DNA of 64,000 nt, from the NCBI GenBank assembly GCA_018402155.1, contig JAGYJG010000001.1:1756501-1820500 (forward strand). The letters run 5' to 3'. The notes under the pieces are model-generated. The model made no database searches, was not told where the DNA came from, and was given only the letters and a program-made list of their open reading frames with translations. The stretch comes from Bacteroidia bacterium (GTDB lineage Bacteria; Bacteroidota; Bacteroidia; NS11-12g; UBA9320). This document shows positions 39,275-50,559 of the stretch, one piece after another (position 1 is the stretch's first letter; every line of letters starts with the position of its first letter). Position numbers and translations under genes: made by a program.

Positions 39275-40855
39275 TTATGCTTTGTAGTTTTTAGATATTT
39301 CAGCGGCTACCGTTTCTATAACATTTGTAAGCTCATCAGAATATTTACCATCACTCAAATCGTCTAGCACACTTTTATGATCTGAGTCCATTTTCATTAA
39401 GAATTCTTCCTCAAACTTACGCACTTGATTTACAGGTACATTTTTTAGTAAGCCTTTAGTACCTAGGTAGATGATCGATACCTGCTTGCCCACAGAAAGT
39501 GGAGAAAACTGTGGCTGTTTTAGTATCTCCACGTTTCTAGCACCTTTATCTAGCACTCCTTTTGTTGCAGCATCGAGATCAGAACCAAACTTCGCAAAAG
39601 CCTCTAACTCTCTGTATTGAGCCTGATCTAGCTTCAAAGTTCCCGAGGTCTTCTTCATTGATTTTTTTTGCGCTGCACCACCTACTCGAGATACCGAAAT
39701 ACCGACGTTGATGGCAGGACGAACTCCTGAGTTAAATAAATCTGATTCCAAGAAAATTTGTCCATCGGTGATAGAAATAACGTTAGTTGGAATATAAGCA
39801 GAAACATCGCCTGCCTGAGTTTCAATGATAGGCAAAGCGGTAAGAGATCCACCCCCTTTAACTAGATGTTTTATAGATTCGGGTAAGTCATTCATGCCTT
39901 GAGCAATTTCATCAGACCCATTTATTTTTGCAGCCCTTTCTAGCAAACGAGAGTGCAGATAAAACACATCTCCAGGATAAGCTTCACGACCTGGAGGTCT
40001 TTTTAGAAGCAGGGATACCTCGCGGTAAGCAACTGCTTGCTTGCTCAAATCATCAAAAACAATGAGTGCAGGCCTTCCAGTATCTCTAAAAAACTCACCA
40101 ATAGCGGCACCAGCCATAGGCGCATAAAACTGCATTGGTGCAGGATCAGCAGCCGATGCAGACACCACAACAGTGTAAGCCATAGCCCCTTTTTGCTCCA
40201 AGGATGACACCACTTGCTTCACCGTTGATGCTTTTTGACCACATGCTACATAGATACAAAACACTGGTTCTCCTTTGTCGTAGAATTCTTTTTGGTTAAT
40301 AATAGTATCAATGGCAACAGCAGTTTTACCCGTTTGTCTATCTCCTATTATGAGCTCTCTCTGTCCTCTACCTACTGGTATCATGGCGTCTACCGCTTTC
40401 AATCCCGTTTGCATAGGCTCAGTAACAGGCTCCCTAAAGATTACACCTGGCGCTTTCCTTTCTAGTGGCATTTCGTAAGTTTCTCCAAGTATTGGTCCTT
40501 TACCGTCTATTGGTTCTCCTAGCGTATTTACCACTCTACCAAGCATTCCCTCACCTACATTTATTGAGGCAATGGTGTTGGTACGTTTAACTGTATCGCC
40601 TTCACCGATACCGATAGTACTTCCAAGGAGTACGGCTCCCACATTATCCTCTTCAAGGTTTAGCACAATTCCTTGCACCCCATTTTCAAACTCTATAAGC
40701 TCACCCGATTTTACTTGAGTGAGTCCGTAAATACGAGCAATACCGTCGCCTACTTGTAGAACGGTACCTACCTCTTCTAACTGAGCATCAGTTTTCACAC
40801 CGGCAAGTTGCTCTTTTATTATGCTAGAAACTTCATCTGGTCTTATTGCAGCCAT
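39275..40855 (-). CDS. atpA: ATP synthase F1 subunit alpha
   Basis: [35 protein letters not shown]. Confidence 0.98.
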   Translation of the reverse strand: MAAIRPDEVSSIIKEQLAGVKTDAQLEEVGTVLQVGDGIARIYGLTQVKSGELIEFENGVQGIVLNLEEDNVGAVLLGSTIGIGEGDTVKRTNTIASINVGEGMLGRVVNTLGEPIDGKGPILGETYEMPLERKAPGVIFREPVTEPMQTGLKAVDAMIPVGRGQRELIIGDRQTGKTAVAIDTIINQKEFYDKGEPVFCIYVACGQKASTVKQVVSSLEQKGAMAYTVVVSASAADPAPMQFYAPMAGAAIGEFFRDTGRPALIVFDDLSKQAVAYREVSLLLKRPPGREAYPGDVFYLHSRLLERAAKINGSDEIAQGMNDLPESIKHLVKGGGSLTALPIIETQAGDVSAYIPTNVISITDGQIFLESDLFNSGVRPAINVGISVSRVGGAAQKKSMKKTSGTLKLDQAQYRELEAFAKFGSDLDAATKGVLDKGARNVEILKQPQFSPLSVGKQVSIIYLGTKGLLKNVPVNQVRKFEEEFLMKMDSDHKSVLDDLSDGKYSDELTNVIETVAAEISKNYKA

Positions 40856-40863
40856 TTTATTTT

Positions 40864-41403
40864 TTAATTATAAATTAATGTTTTTCTGATTTCTCTTAGT
40901 TCTTTTGACACGCTTTTGTCTAATAGCTTGTCTTCATGTCTTATAATAACGCCACCTATAATAGCAGCGTCTACTTTATTGTTTAGTTCTACGTCGTTTT
41001 TTTGAAGCAATACACTTACGTACTTTTTCATTTGTGACATAGTCTCTTGTGAAAGAGCTGTAGCTGTAATAACAGTTGCACTCGAAATACCTTTCAACTG
41101 ATTGTATAATCCGATGTATTGAGCTGCAATCGTAGCCAATTCGCTTTCGCGTCTTTTTTCTGCTAGATAAGCGATAAAATCTTGAGTCATACCATCTGTT
41201 TTTGAAAAAACCTTTGCCAAAACAGCTCTTTTACCAGACGCTTTGATTATTGGATTTTTCAGAAGATTACGCAACTCTTTGGATTCTTCGCACGTAGCTA
41301 AAACCGTTTCCATATCAGCCTTTACAGCCTCTAGCTTTCCATTATCTCTCGCGCTTTCTATCAATGATTTAGAATATCTTGATGCAATTCTACTAACTGA
41401 CAT
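40864..41403 (-). CDS. atpH: ATP synthase F1 subunit delta
   Basis: [22 protein letters not shown]...[25 protein letters not shown]; position in operon. Confidence 0.95.
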   Translation of the reverse strand: MSVSRIASRYSKSLIESARDNGKLEAVKADMETVLATCEESKELRNLLKNPIIKASGKRAVLAKVFSKTDGMTQDFIAYLAEKRRESELATIAAQYIGLYNQLKGISSATVITATALSQETMSQMKKYVSVLLQKNDVELNNKVDAAIIGGVIIRHEDKLLDKSVSKELREIRKTLIYN

Positions 41404-41410
41404 AGCTTAA

Positions 41411-41905
41411 TTAATTGATTTGAGCTTTACTAAGATGTTCTGCAACCAATGCTTCTTGTGCACCCTTATCACTCAATTCTTTTCTAATTACTAATTCAGC
41501 AATTTCCAATGAAATCTCTCCCACTTGTCTTTTTATATCTGACAGCGCTTGATTTTTTTCTTTTTCTATTTCTCCACGAGCCGCAGAAATTAAGCGATTT
41601 CCTTCCTCTGTCGCGGACATTTTAGCATCAGCTAGAATTTTATCTCTCATTTCCTTTGCTTCTCTAAGGATAGACTCCCGCTCAGATCTAGCTTCAGCCA
41701 GTAGTTCTTCATTTTCAGCCTTCAAAGTGCTCATTTGAGCCTTTGCTTCTTCAGCAGATTTTAACGACCTTTCGATAAAATCTTCTCTGTCTTTTAGTGC
41801 TTTTAAAATTCCAGACCATGCAAACTTTCTCAAAATAAATAGCACAATCAGGAATGCCAAAGACATCCAAAAAACTAGACCAATACTTGGTGTTAATAAT
41901 TCCAT
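41411..41905 (-). CDS. atpF: ATP synthase F0 subunit b
   Basis: MELLTPSIGLVFWMSLAFLIVLFILRKFAWSGILKALKDRE. Confidence 0.96.
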   Translation of the reverse strand: MELLTPSIGLVFWMSLAFLIVLFILRKFAWSGILKALKDREDFIERSLKSAEEAKAQMSTLKAENEELLAEARSERESILREAKEMRDKILADAKMSATEEGNRLISAARGEIEKEKNQALSDIKRQVGEISLEIAELVIRKELSDKGAQEALVAEHLSKAQIN

Positions 41906-41968
41906 AATTTTCTAAGAATATATGAGGTGGACAATAGCAATACTGTCCACCGTTATATTTCTTTTTAG

Positions 41969-42211
41969 TTACCCAAGAGCGATCAAAAGACACACGATAA
42001 TTCCGAAGAATGCAGCACCCTCTACAAGAGCTGCTGCTACAATCATGTTTGCACGTATATCTCCAGATACCTCAGGTTGGCGAGCCATAGACTCTAATGC
42101 AGAGCCTCCGATTCTACCAATACCCAGACCTGCGCCGATAACTGCGATGCCTGCTCCAATTCCAGCACCCATGTGTGCCAATCCTTCTAATAAAATTGTT
42201 AAAAGTTCCAT
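41969..42211 (-). CDS. atpE: ATP synthase F0 subunit c
   Basis: GAGIGAGIAVIGAGLGIGRIGGSALESMARQPE...AAALVEGAAFFGIIVCLLIAL. Confidence 0.97.
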   Translation of the reverse strand: MELLTILLEGLAHMGAGIGAGIAVIGAGLGIGRIGGSALESMARQPEVSGDIRANMIVAAALVEGAAFFGIIVCLLIALG

Positions 42212-42275
42212 TTTGTTACTAGTTACTTGATTTGATTTATATATTTATTTAAAAAATTCTTTTTTCTCTTTTATT

Positions 42276-43394
42276 TCAATGATTCTCGTGAGCATGTTCT
42301 TCTACTGCACTCCCAAAATACAAAGCTGAAAGCAATGTGAAAACATATGCCTGCAAGAAAGCTACTAATAGCTCTATACAAAACATAAATATAGAAAACA
42401 CTACAGACACTACAGACACTCCAAAACCTCCAGCAGACCCATACAGATTATTGAATATAAATATCAAACTTACAAACGCTAGGATAATAATGTGTCCTGC
42501 CGTAATGTTGGCAAAAAGACGCAACATAAGCACAATAGGCTTACTAAGAAATCCTATAAATTCGATAATAAACATCAAAGGTATAGGCACTTTTAGCCAC
42601 CAAGGCACTCCTGGCGTCCACAAAATGTGCATCCAATAATCTTTATTGCCACTTGCAGCGGTAATAATAAAGGTCAGCAAAGCAAGAACTAAAGCCACTG
42701 CAATATTTCCAGTCACATTGAATCCACCTATAAAAGGTATTAATCCTAATAAATTAGCTATCCAAATAAAGAAAAATACAGTAAGTAAGAAGGGCAAAAA
42801 CCTTTCATATTTAGCACCTATAGATGGTTTAGCTATTTCATCTCTTACGAACACAATGAGCGGCTCCATTGCAGACTGTATACCTTTTGGAGCTTGTCCT
42901 TCACGCTTTTTATATCCTTTGGCTACTGCTCCAAAAATAACAAGTAGCAAAATCGCAGTGACAAAAACACCTACGACAGACTTGGTTATCGAAAAATCAA
43001 GAGGCTTGGGTGCTAGGATGTGGCCTTCAGCATCACGAACAAGTTCATTACTTGTACCTGCAAAATAAATCTTTTCGTGGCTCATCACATAACCCTTATA
43101 ATTGGCACCGTCTGCCAAATGATGAGAGCTAAATGGGCCTACGAGACCTCCATTTGAATTATCCCACAAGATAATGGGCAGTGGTATATGAAAATTGCCG
43201 ATATGAATTTCGTGATTATCTAGTACGTGATGTATAATCACGTCACCAGGATTAAAGTCATTATTGGCAGCGCTGTTCTCAGCTTTATTCGATGCGAACG
43301 CTGCACCAGATGTCACAACTAGGACAAATACAGCCAAAAACATGGCTTTAGTTTGATTCATAAACTTCTGATAATTAAATTGTTGTGTTATCAA
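42276..43394 (-). CDS. atpB: ATP synthase F0 subunit a, with N-terminal signal peptide and extracytoplasmic extension
   Basis: FIEFIGFLSKPIVLMLRLFANITAGHIIILAF; likely true start at MNQTKAMFL, about 43361. Confidence 0.95.
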   Translation of the reverse strand: MITQQFNYQKFMNQTKAMFLAVFVLVVTSGAAFASNKAENSAANNDFNPGDVIIHHVLDNHEIHIGNFHIPLPIILWDNSNGGLVGPFSSHHLADGANYKGYVMSHEKIYFAGTSNELVRDAEGHILAPKPLDFSITKSVVGVFVTAILLLVIFGAVAKGYKKREGQAPKGIQSAMEPLIVFVRDEIAKPSIGAKYERFLPFLLTVFFFIWIANLLGLIPFIGGFNVTGNIAVALVLALLTFIITAASGNKDYWMHILWTPGVPWWLKVPIPLMFIIEFIGFLSKPIVLMLRLFANITAGHIIILAFVSLIFIFNNLYGSAGGFGVSVVSVVFSIFMFCIELLVAFLQAYVFTLLSALYFGSAVEEHAHENH

Positions 43395-43779
43395 GGGTGG
43401 TAGTTTTTTCGGGGCGCAATTTAGATACTAATTGAGTAATTTCAAATATTGTATAAAATAAATATAAAAATAAATAATACACGATAAACGTTTTAGATTT
43501 CAAGTCACTTACTATCAAATATATAGCTAGAAAAAACACACATAAGAGAAGTCTAAGACCTATAGCGCCTATCACTCCAGTAAAAAAAGTTGAATTAGAA
43601 TCACTTTTTACTGCACTTTGTGAGCGCCTTCCAATAACTACTCCCATCACGGCATAAAAACCCAGTGCTATCCAATACCAAGAGGTTTCTTGGGGATTTG
43701 CAAAATAGAATAAGACTATAGTTCCCACAGCTATAGCTAAAGTCAGGCCTGCTAATTTTCCCAAAAATTTTATTTCCAT
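43375..43779 (-). CDS. small membrane protein, AtpI-like position
   Basis: Four TM segments, located between atpZ-like and atpB. Confidence 0.6.
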   Translation of the reverse strand: MEIKFLGKLAGLTLAIAVGTIVLFYFANPQETSWYWIALGFYAVMGVVIGRRSQSAVKSDSNSTFFTGVIGAIGLRLLLCVFFLAIYLIVSDLKSKTFIVYYLFLYLFYTIFEITQLVSKLRPEKTTTLDNTTI

Positions 43780-43780
43780 A

Positions 43781-43978
43781 TTATTTCAACCGATTTATGA
43801 GTATGAATATGACTGCAAATACCGCTATAAAAACAGCTACAAGCAAGAAAACATTTGTGAGATTGAATAGTTGATCGAGTTTTAAACCAACAAAAATCAA
43901 AGCTAGAGCTACGGCTACCAACTGAATACCAAGACCTGCGTATTGAATAGCGTTTTCTTGTGTTTTTCTATTGTTCAA
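43781..43978 (-). CDS. AtpZ/AtpI-family protein
   Basis: LNNRKTQENAIQYAGLGIQLVAVALALIFVGLKLDQLF; proposed TTG start at 43978 overlapping the bactofilin stop (ORF track start is 44050). Confidence 0.7.
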   Translation of the reverse strand: MNNRKTQENAIQYAGLGIQLVAVALALIFVGLKLDQLFNLTNVFLLVAVFIAVFAVIFILINRLK

Positions 43979-44369
43979 GGGGTTTTCTTTTATCTTCTCT
44001 ACTCTCTGGTGTCTCTTTGCCCATGGTACAAGCTCCATTAAACGAACCACCGCTTTCTACTATGATTTTCACAGTACGTATGTCACCATTTACGATTCCA
44101 GAGCTTTTTATAAGTAGCAAATCTTGTATTGCAATATTGCCTTCTACAAACCCACTAATGTCTGCATTATTGGCGTGTATATTTCCAACAATAACTCCTG
44201 AGGCTCCTAGCACGCACTTACCACTTGTTTGTACGTCGCCTTCTACTTTCCCGTCTATGCGTAAATCTCCACTAGATGAGATACTCCCGTCTAAACGTGT
44301 TCCTTCACCAATAACATTTATGGCACTGCCTGCTGGTGTTAATTCATCTTTATTTTTTTTGCCTATCAT
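43968..44369 (-). CDS. bactofilin (polymer-forming cytoskeletal protein)
   Basis: INVIGEGTRLDGSISSSGDLRIDGKVEGDVQTSGKCVLGASGVIVGNIHANNADISGFVEGNI. Confidence 0.93.
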   Translation of the reverse strand: MIGKKNKDELTPAGSAINVIGEGTRLDGSISSSGDLRIDGKVEGDVQTSGKCVLGASGVIVGNIHANNADISGFVEGNIAIQDLLLIKSSGIVNGDIRTVKIIVESGGSFNGACTMGKETPESREDKRKPLEQ

Positions 44370-44402
44370 TTTTAAATGCTGGTCGTAGTTTGTTTTAACG
44401 TG

Positions 44403-45227
44403 TTAAAAGTTAATAAAATTAACGGGGTTGACTGCCACACCCTTTTTCCATAGCTCAAAATGCAAATGCGGCCCAGAGGTTAATTCCCCGGTATTGCCCA
44501 CCAAAGCTATTGCGTCTCCCGCACGGACAAAAGTACCTTCTTTTTTCAAAAGTACTGCATTGTGCTTGTATACTGAGATAAAATCATTGGGGTGTTGTAT
44601 AAGTAATGTATGGCCACTAGAAGGTGTCCACGCTGCAAAAATTACAGTGCCATTTTGTACTGATTTGATAACATCTTTGCTATTTGCGGCAATATCTATT
44701 CCGAGGTGTTTTCTATCGACATTAAATGTATCGCTTACCACACCTTTTAACGGTATAAAAAAACTATAATTAATTGCGGTTTTTTCTGCGGGTCTCACGG
44801 TAGCTGATTTTTCATTCTGTTTCCCAGAAGGGATTGCCTCTTGAACATTATTTGCCTCCATTGCTTCGTTCACTACCTCTTGTCCCATTACTATGTCTTC
44901 ACCCGCGAGTACTTTTCCCAGCACTTCAGATTGCAGGTTTAGCTGAGCCAAACGCACTTCTAGTGAGTCTATTTTTTGTACCATAGCATACTGCTCTATA
45001 TTGCTGTATTTTGCACTTTTAGTTGGGAAAAGGTGATTAAGCGGAGTGTACGCCAAAAGAAAATAAATAAATACCCCAAACAATAAAAGACTCGAGAAAA
45101 CAGCAATAATTACATTCCATGGGGTGAGTACAACCGCAATTTTTTCTTCTAAGTTTTCATCCTGACGCAAAATTACCCTGTATCTATTTTTAAACTTCTT
45201 TGATATTCTTTTTCGGATAGACGACAT
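44403..45227 (-). CDS. M23 family metallopeptidase
   Basis: HLGIDIAANSKDVIKSVQNGTVIFAAWTPSSGHTLLIQHPNDFISVYKHN...GNTGELTSGPHLHFELWKKGVAVNPVNFI. Confidence 0.93.
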   Translation of the reverse strand: MSSIRKRISKKFKNRYRVILRQDENLEEKIAVVLTPWNVIIAVFSSLLLFGVFIYFLLAYTPLNHLFPTKSAKYSNIEQYAMVQKIDSLEVRLAQLNLQSEVLGKVLAGEDIVMGQEVVNEAMEANNVQEAIPSGKQNEKSATVRPAEKTAINYSFFIPLKGVVSDTFNVDRKHLGIDIAANSKDVIKSVQNGTVIFAAWTPSSGHTLLIQHPNDFISVYKHNAVLLKKEGTFVRAGDAIALVGNTGELTSGPHLHFELWKKGVAVNPVNFINF

Positions 45228-45311
45228 TTAAATTAAAGATTACAGGTTATTTAAAATATTTTTGCTCTTTATTAAGTTACAAGACTACAAAGTTAAATCG
45301 TATTATCAAAT

Positions 45312-47900
45312 TTGAAGATAACTAAATATAGCGTTACATTAGTACTACTGACAATTGCCACCTTCACTTCTGCTCAAAACACCGAAGATGCTTGGTTAAA
45401 AAGAAATTGGGGTAATATGATAGCGCGTTTTAATATCTATTTCAACGCAACCCAAACTATTGAAGGGGCCCTAGACGGGCTAACTAAAAAACAGAAAGAT
45501 GATTTTAACTCCGTGCTAGATGTTTATCCATATGGCACACAAGATGATGCAAAAGGCATGAAAGAATCCATGGAGGCTGCTATGAAAAAAGCTTCCAAAG
45601 TTATTCAAAATAAACCGCGAAGCAAATGGGCAGATGATGCATACTTTTTGATTGGACAAACTCAGTTTTTCAGTGGTGATTATTATGCTGCTTTAGAGAC
45701 TTTCCAGTTTATCAATGCCAGCTATAAAGATCCAAACATGAAAGCTATGTGTCAACTTTGGCTAATGAAAAGCTACATACAACAAGGTAAATTAGATGAT
45801 GCAGAAGCCATACTTGGTCTACTCCAAAAAAATAAAAGCACCTACCGAAAATTTAAAACACACCTCAACCTGAGTGGGGGTGATCTGCTGGTAAAACAAG
45901 GTAAATACAATGACGCTATACCTATGCTTATAAGTGGATTGCAGCATCTAAAAGATAAAACGCTGAAGTATCGAACTCACTTTGTTTTGGGTCAGATAAT
46001 GTTGATTCAAAAAGACTTTGAAAAAGCGAATACTCATTTTATGAAAGTGCTGCGCATGAATGCTCCGTATGAGTATGTTTTTCAAGCCAATTTAGGAATG
46101 GCTAAATCTAGTGCTCAAAGTGGAGGTCAAGGGGTTCAAAAAACCAAAAAATATCTAAAAAGAATGTTAGATGATGATAAAAATATTGAATACTTTGACC
46201 AGATTTATTACGAGCTAGCCAAACTAGAATTCAGCACCAAAAATGAAACAGCAGGTTTAGACTATATGAGAAAATCTGCCAAAAACGCATCAAACAACAA
46301 TACACAGCGGACCAAAACCTATTTATTTTTAGCCGATTATTTTTTTTCTACTAGAAATTACGCTCAAGCACAAGCCTACTATGATAGTACGGTATCGGTT
46401 ATTCCAAAAGAATTTGAAAATGCAGACAAAATAAAAGCCAAGCACAGTATTCTATCTAAACTCATTGAAAATATTGAGGAAATTCGAACCCAAGACAGTT
46501 TGTTAGCACTTAGTGGGCTCGACAGAGAAGTGCTAGATGAAAAAATATCTCAAAAAATAAAACGAGAAGAAGAAAGAAAGAAAGAAGAAGCAGAGGAAGC
46601 TAAAATACGCCAAGAGCAGAATGCTATGAACAGTTTAAATATCGCAGGAGGTAGTAACTTAAATTCAAACACTGGTTCAAGTGGAACTTGGTATTTTTAC
46701 AATACTTCCAGTGTAGGACGAGGCGAAAATGAATTTAAACGCACTTGGGCTAATAGGGCCTATGGAGATTTTTGGCGTTTTGGCAATAAAAAATCTATGG
46801 AGAAAGAACTGCTGGCAAAAGAAGATAAGACTGAAGAGGAAGAAACAACAAACCCGGACAACTACATCCGCAGCCAAGACCAAGATCAAGAAGCTGCGTT
46901 AAAAGAGATAGATGCATCTAAGAGAGCATACTATGCTGACATCCCATTTAGTGCGACAGCTAAATTGGTAGCCAATCGAAAAATACAAACTGCTTATCTC
47001 ACTGTAGGTAAAATATACTACGATGAGCTACGTGAGTACGCAAAAAGCAAGAAAGAACTAACCTTATTAATCACTAAATATCCAAAATCAATATACGAAC
47101 CAGAGGCACTTTTCTACCTAAGTAAGGCTAGCAATGAAATAGGTGACAGTTTAGACGCAAAAAACTATGCCAAACAGATAGCCGAGAAATATCCCGAAAC
47201 CCTTTACAATAATGTACTAAACAATACAACCATAAAAGAAGATAATAGCGACAAAGAAGTAGTGGTATATTATACCCAAATGTATGAGGCTTTCACTCTA
47301 AATAAACTAGATGAGGCCGTGAGCATAAAAAAACAAATAGACCGCGATTACCCTGGCAACAGTATTCAAGGTAAGATTGACTATTTGTACGCGCTGACTT
47401 TAGGCAAACAGGCCGGAAGAGAAGTGTACATAAAAGAGCTAGAGATAGTGAATGAGACATATGCAGGCACAGAAGTAGGTGTAATGGCTGCATACACATT
47501 GCGGCTACTCAAGAGCGAGGACACCAATGATAACACATCAAAAATCTATTCAACAACAACCAATGGAACATATTTTTATGTGATTACCGGAAATACTACC
47601 AAAGAAACTGAAGTCGAGATAGAACTGAACAATTATAATACTCGGTTTTTTGGCTCAACACCTCTACTTGTAAAAAGCATTGTCTTTGGCGATAAACAGC
47701 TTTTTTATATTAAGCAGTTTAATCAACTGGCTAAGGCAAAAGAGTATCATACGGATATCGTTTCAAGCATAGATTTTATAAAAACTGCAGGCCTCAAAAA
47801 CGCTGAACTGTTTTTTGTATCGGAAGAAAATTTCAAAACACTAATCAAGAGTAATAACGAGAAGGAATATTTAACTTTCTTTTCTCAAACATATAACTAA
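45312..47900 (+). CDS. tetratricopeptide-repeat protein, SprE/PorW-like T9SS-associated candidate
   Basis: TPR-like periodicity; NRKIQTAYLTVGKIYYDELREYAKSKKELTLLITKYPKSIYEPEALFYL; C-terminal FFSQTYN; TTG start. Confidence 0.7.
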   Translation: MKITKYSVTLVLLTIATFTSAQNTEDAWLKRNWGNMIARFNIYFNATQTIEGALDGLTKKQKDDFNSVLDVYPYGTQDDAKGMKESMEAAMKKASKVIQNKPRSKWADDAYFLIGQTQFFSGDYYAALETFQFINASYKDPNMKAMCQLWLMKSYIQQGKLDDAEAILGLLQKNKSTYRKFKTHLNLSGGDLLVKQGKYNDAIPMLISGLQHLKDKTLKYRTHFVLGQIMLIQKDFEKANTHFMKVLRMNAPYEYVFQANLGMAKSSAQSGGQGVQKTKKYLKRMLDDDKNIEYFDQIYYELAKLEFSTKNETAGLDYMRKSAKNASNNNTQRTKTYLFLADYFFSTRNYAQAQAYYDSTVSVIPKEFENADKIKAKHSILSKLIENIEEIRTQDSLLALSGLDREVLDEKISQKIKREEERKKEEAEEAKIRQEQNAMNSLNIAGGSNLNSNTGSSGTWYFYNTSSVGRGENEFKRTWANRAYGDFWRFGNKKSMEKELLAKEDKTEEEETTNPDNYIRSQDQDQEAALKEIDASKRAYYADIPFSATAKLVANRKIQTAYLTVGKIYYDELREYAKSKKELTLLITKYPKSIYEPEALFYLSKASNEIGDSLDAKNYAKQIAEKYPETLYNNVLNNTTIKEDNSDKEVVVYYTQMYEAFTLNKLDEAVSIKKQIDRDYPGNSIQGKIDYLYALTLGKQAGREVYIKELEIVNETYAGTEVGVMAAYTLRLLKSEDTNDNTSKIYSTTTNGTYFYVITGNTTKETEVEIELNNYNTRFFGSTPLLVKSIVFGDKQLFYIKQFNQLAKAKEYHTDIVSSIDFIKTAGLKNAELFFVSEENFKTLIKSNNEKEYLTFFSQTYN

Positions 47901-47903
47901 TCT

Positions 47904-50195
47904 ATGGTAAAAAAGCAAAAAATACAGCAAACTTCATCTAATTGGATCCAACGGATTTGGAAATTATTTGGAATTACTTTTTTATTTGGCATTTTGTTTT
48001 TGGTGTGCGTACGCTATGGACTTTTTGGTCAGTTACCTGACACAGTAGAGCTTGAAAATCCGAAAACTAAATTAGCTAGTGAAATTTATGCCTCAGATGG
48101 CAATATTTTGGGTAAAATGTTCTTTCAAGAGGACAGAACAAACAGTAAATATGCCGAGCTCCCCGAGCATTTGAAAGTCGCTTTAGTTGCAACCGAAGAT
48201 GAACGCTTTTTTAACCACAGCGGCATAGATGGCAGAGCATTGCTGAGGGCAATAGCCAAATTAGGAAGAAATGGTGGTGGTAGCACTATCACTCAACAAC
48301 TGGCCAAAAATTTATTTCACCGAGACGATATAAACGAAACCAATAGGATTATTCAGAAAATAAAAGAGTGGTTTTTGGCCGTTCAAATTGAAAAACGCTA
48401 CTCCAAAGAAGAAATCATTTTGATGTATTTTAATACAGTGCCTTATGGCAACAGTTATGGTATAAAATCAGCATGTAAAAGATTTTTTAACAAAAATACA
48501 CGAGACCTTAAAATTGAAGAATCTGCTGTATTAGTTGGTATGCTGAGAGCCAACACACGATACAACCCAGTTCGAAATCCCGACAATGCAACTTGGGTGC
48601 GTAATGTAGTATTTGGCCAATTAGCAAATTATGGCTACATAAGTAAGGAAGAAGAAGACAGCTTAAAACATCTTCCACTAGTAACAGATGAGCACTATTC
48701 AGATCATAATTCTGGTGCAGCGACTTACTTTCGATCCTACCTTGCTCATTGGATGAAGGACTGGACTGCGCGATACGCTAGAGAAACAGGTGTAAAATAC
48801 AATATATACGATGACGGTCTCAGAGTGCATACCACACTAGACACCAAGCTTCAGGAATACGCCGAAAAGGCTGTCGAAGAACATATGAAAATCCTACAAA
48901 AACAATTTTTCAATGAGACGAAACAACGAAAAAGAGATCCTTGGTACGCCGAAGATAAACAAGGAAATATGATATATGACCCGGAATATCCTAAACGTAT
49001 GATGAGACAAACTCAGCGCTATCGTAGCTTAAAAAAACACTACAAAGACCAGCAAGATTCTATAGACTATTATATCAACAAACCTGTTTCCATGAAACTA
49101 TTTTCGTGGGAGGGCGATATAGATACAGTACTTAGCCCTTTGGACTCACTAAAGTATACCAAGCAGATTTTACACACCGGATTTATGAGTTTCGAACCAC
49201 AATCTGGCCATATCAAGGCTTGGGTAGGAGGAATAAATCACCGTCATTTTCAGTATGACCACGTCAATACCAAAGCTACACGACAAGTGGGTTCCACTTT
49301 TAAACCACTTGTATATGCTCGTGGATTGGACGACGAAAAACTACACCCCTGCGAAAAGGAAAGTACGGGTCCTGTGATAGTAGAATATGGAGAGGGTAAA
49401 CAATGGATGCCTTCAAACTCAGGTCCAGCTCCAGCGGAGGTTACCTTTTATGAAGGATTGCAAAAATCTATAAATACCATAACGGCAAGGGTAATGAAGC
49501 GCCTAGGCCCCAATAGCGCCGAAATCGTAAAACAAACTGCTGGAAATATGGGCATAGATGAAAGTAAATTTGAGCCCTATCCATCCATTTGCCTCGGAAC
49601 TATGGATATTTCTGTTTTTGAAATGGTTGGCGCCTATGGTACTTTTGTCAACGAGGGAACTTTTGTAGAACCCATATTTATCACTCGTATAGAAGATAAA
49701 AACGGTAATATTTTAGAAGAATTTACTCCAAAAAGAAACGAAGCCATGCGAAAACAGTCTGCATACGTAATCTGTAAAATGCTAGAACGAGTGACTATGA
49801 GTGGCGGTACCGCAGCTAGATTGCGCGGCAGCAGATTTAATATACCTGCAAATGCCTCTGTAGGTGGCAAAACAGGTACTACCCAAAATAACTCCGACGG
49901 CTGGTTTATAGGTATAACACCGAATCTAGTAAGTGGCTGCTGGGTAGGTGCAGACGAACGAAATGTTCATTTTCGGAACACTGCCTATGGACAAGGAGCC
50001 AATACTGCACTGCCCATATTTGGAAAGTACATGGAACAGATATATGCCAATAACAAGATGGAATATGGTAGAGGATTTTTTAAAAAACCCGAAATAGGTA
50101 TGACATTGGAACTAGACTGCGGCAATTATTCTAGTGGTAAAGGAGAGGCAATGGAAGACGGCGAAGAACCTTTGAATGACGAAGAACTATATTGA
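47904..50195 (+). CDS. penicillin-binding protein 1A (transglycosylase/transpeptidase)
   Basis: VATEDERFFNHSGIDGRALLRA, GGSTITQQLAKNLF, RQVGSTFKPLVYA, VGGKTGTTQNNSDGWFIG. Confidence 0.96.
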   Translation: MVKKQKIQQTSSNWIQRIWKLFGITFLFGILFLVCVRYGLFGQLPDTVELENPKTKLASEIYASDGNILGKMFFQEDRTNSKYAELPEHLKVALVATEDERFFNHSGIDGRALLRAIAKLGRNGGGSTITQQLAKNLFHRDDINETNRIIQKIKEWFLAVQIEKRYSKEEIILMYFNTVPYGNSYGIKSACKRFFNKNTRDLKIEESAVLVGMLRANTRYNPVRNPDNATWVRNVVFGQLANYGYISKEEEDSLKHLPLVTDEHYSDHNSGAATYFRSYLAHWMKDWTARYARETGVKYNIYDDGLRVHTTLDTKLQEYAEKAVEEHMKILQKQFFNETKQRKRDPWYAEDKQGNMIYDPEYPKRMMRQTQRYRSLKKHYKDQQDSIDYYINKPVSMKLFSWEGDIDTVLSPLDSLKYTKQILHTGFMSFEPQSGHIKAWVGGINHRHFQYDHVNTKATRQVGSTFKPLVYARGLDDEKLHPCEKESTGPVIVEYGEGKQWMPSNSGPAPAEVTFYEGLQKSINTITARVMKRLGPNSAEIVKQTAGNMGIDESKFEPYPSICLGTMDISVFEMVGAYGTFVNEGTFVEPIFITRIEDKNGNILEEFTPKRNEAMRKQSAYVICKMLERVTMSGGTAARLRGSRFNIPANASVGGKTGTTQNNSDGWFIGITPNLVSGCWVGADERNVHFRNTAYGQGANTALPIFGKYMEQIYANNKMEYGRGFFKKPEIGMTLELDCGNYSSGKGEAMEDGEEPLNDEELY

Positions 50196-50559
50196 TATAG
50201 TTTTCCTCTCACCGTATATTTAAAACATAGTAACAAAAACTTGGTAGTCTCCGCTAATGGCATCTACTTCACGCTACCACTCGGCAGTATGGAGTATCAT
50301 ACAATTCTAAATATTTTGTCTTCCAAAATGAGGACATTGAGCCAAATCTTGCAGTAACGTATACGGCACCCCTTTTTTGCAGTATTTATAAACCTCTTGT
50401 AGTGTACTTCTTGCATTGTTTGAAGGTACGAGAAAAGCATTTTTTACATCCACTAGCTACAAATCTATTTTATCAGGTTGCCGATATTGCTCCTTACATC
50501 AAAAAAGATTCGCTTTAGTATAGGTTTAGTAACGCTACTCGTTTTTATTTCACTTTGTA

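Noticed and set aside
42646-43068. 140-aa + strand ORF antisense to atpB
   Set aside because: Shadow of a conserved membrane protein gene.
43960-44388. 142-aa + strand ORF antisense to bactofilin
   Set aside because: Mirror of bactofilin repeats; no independent evidence.
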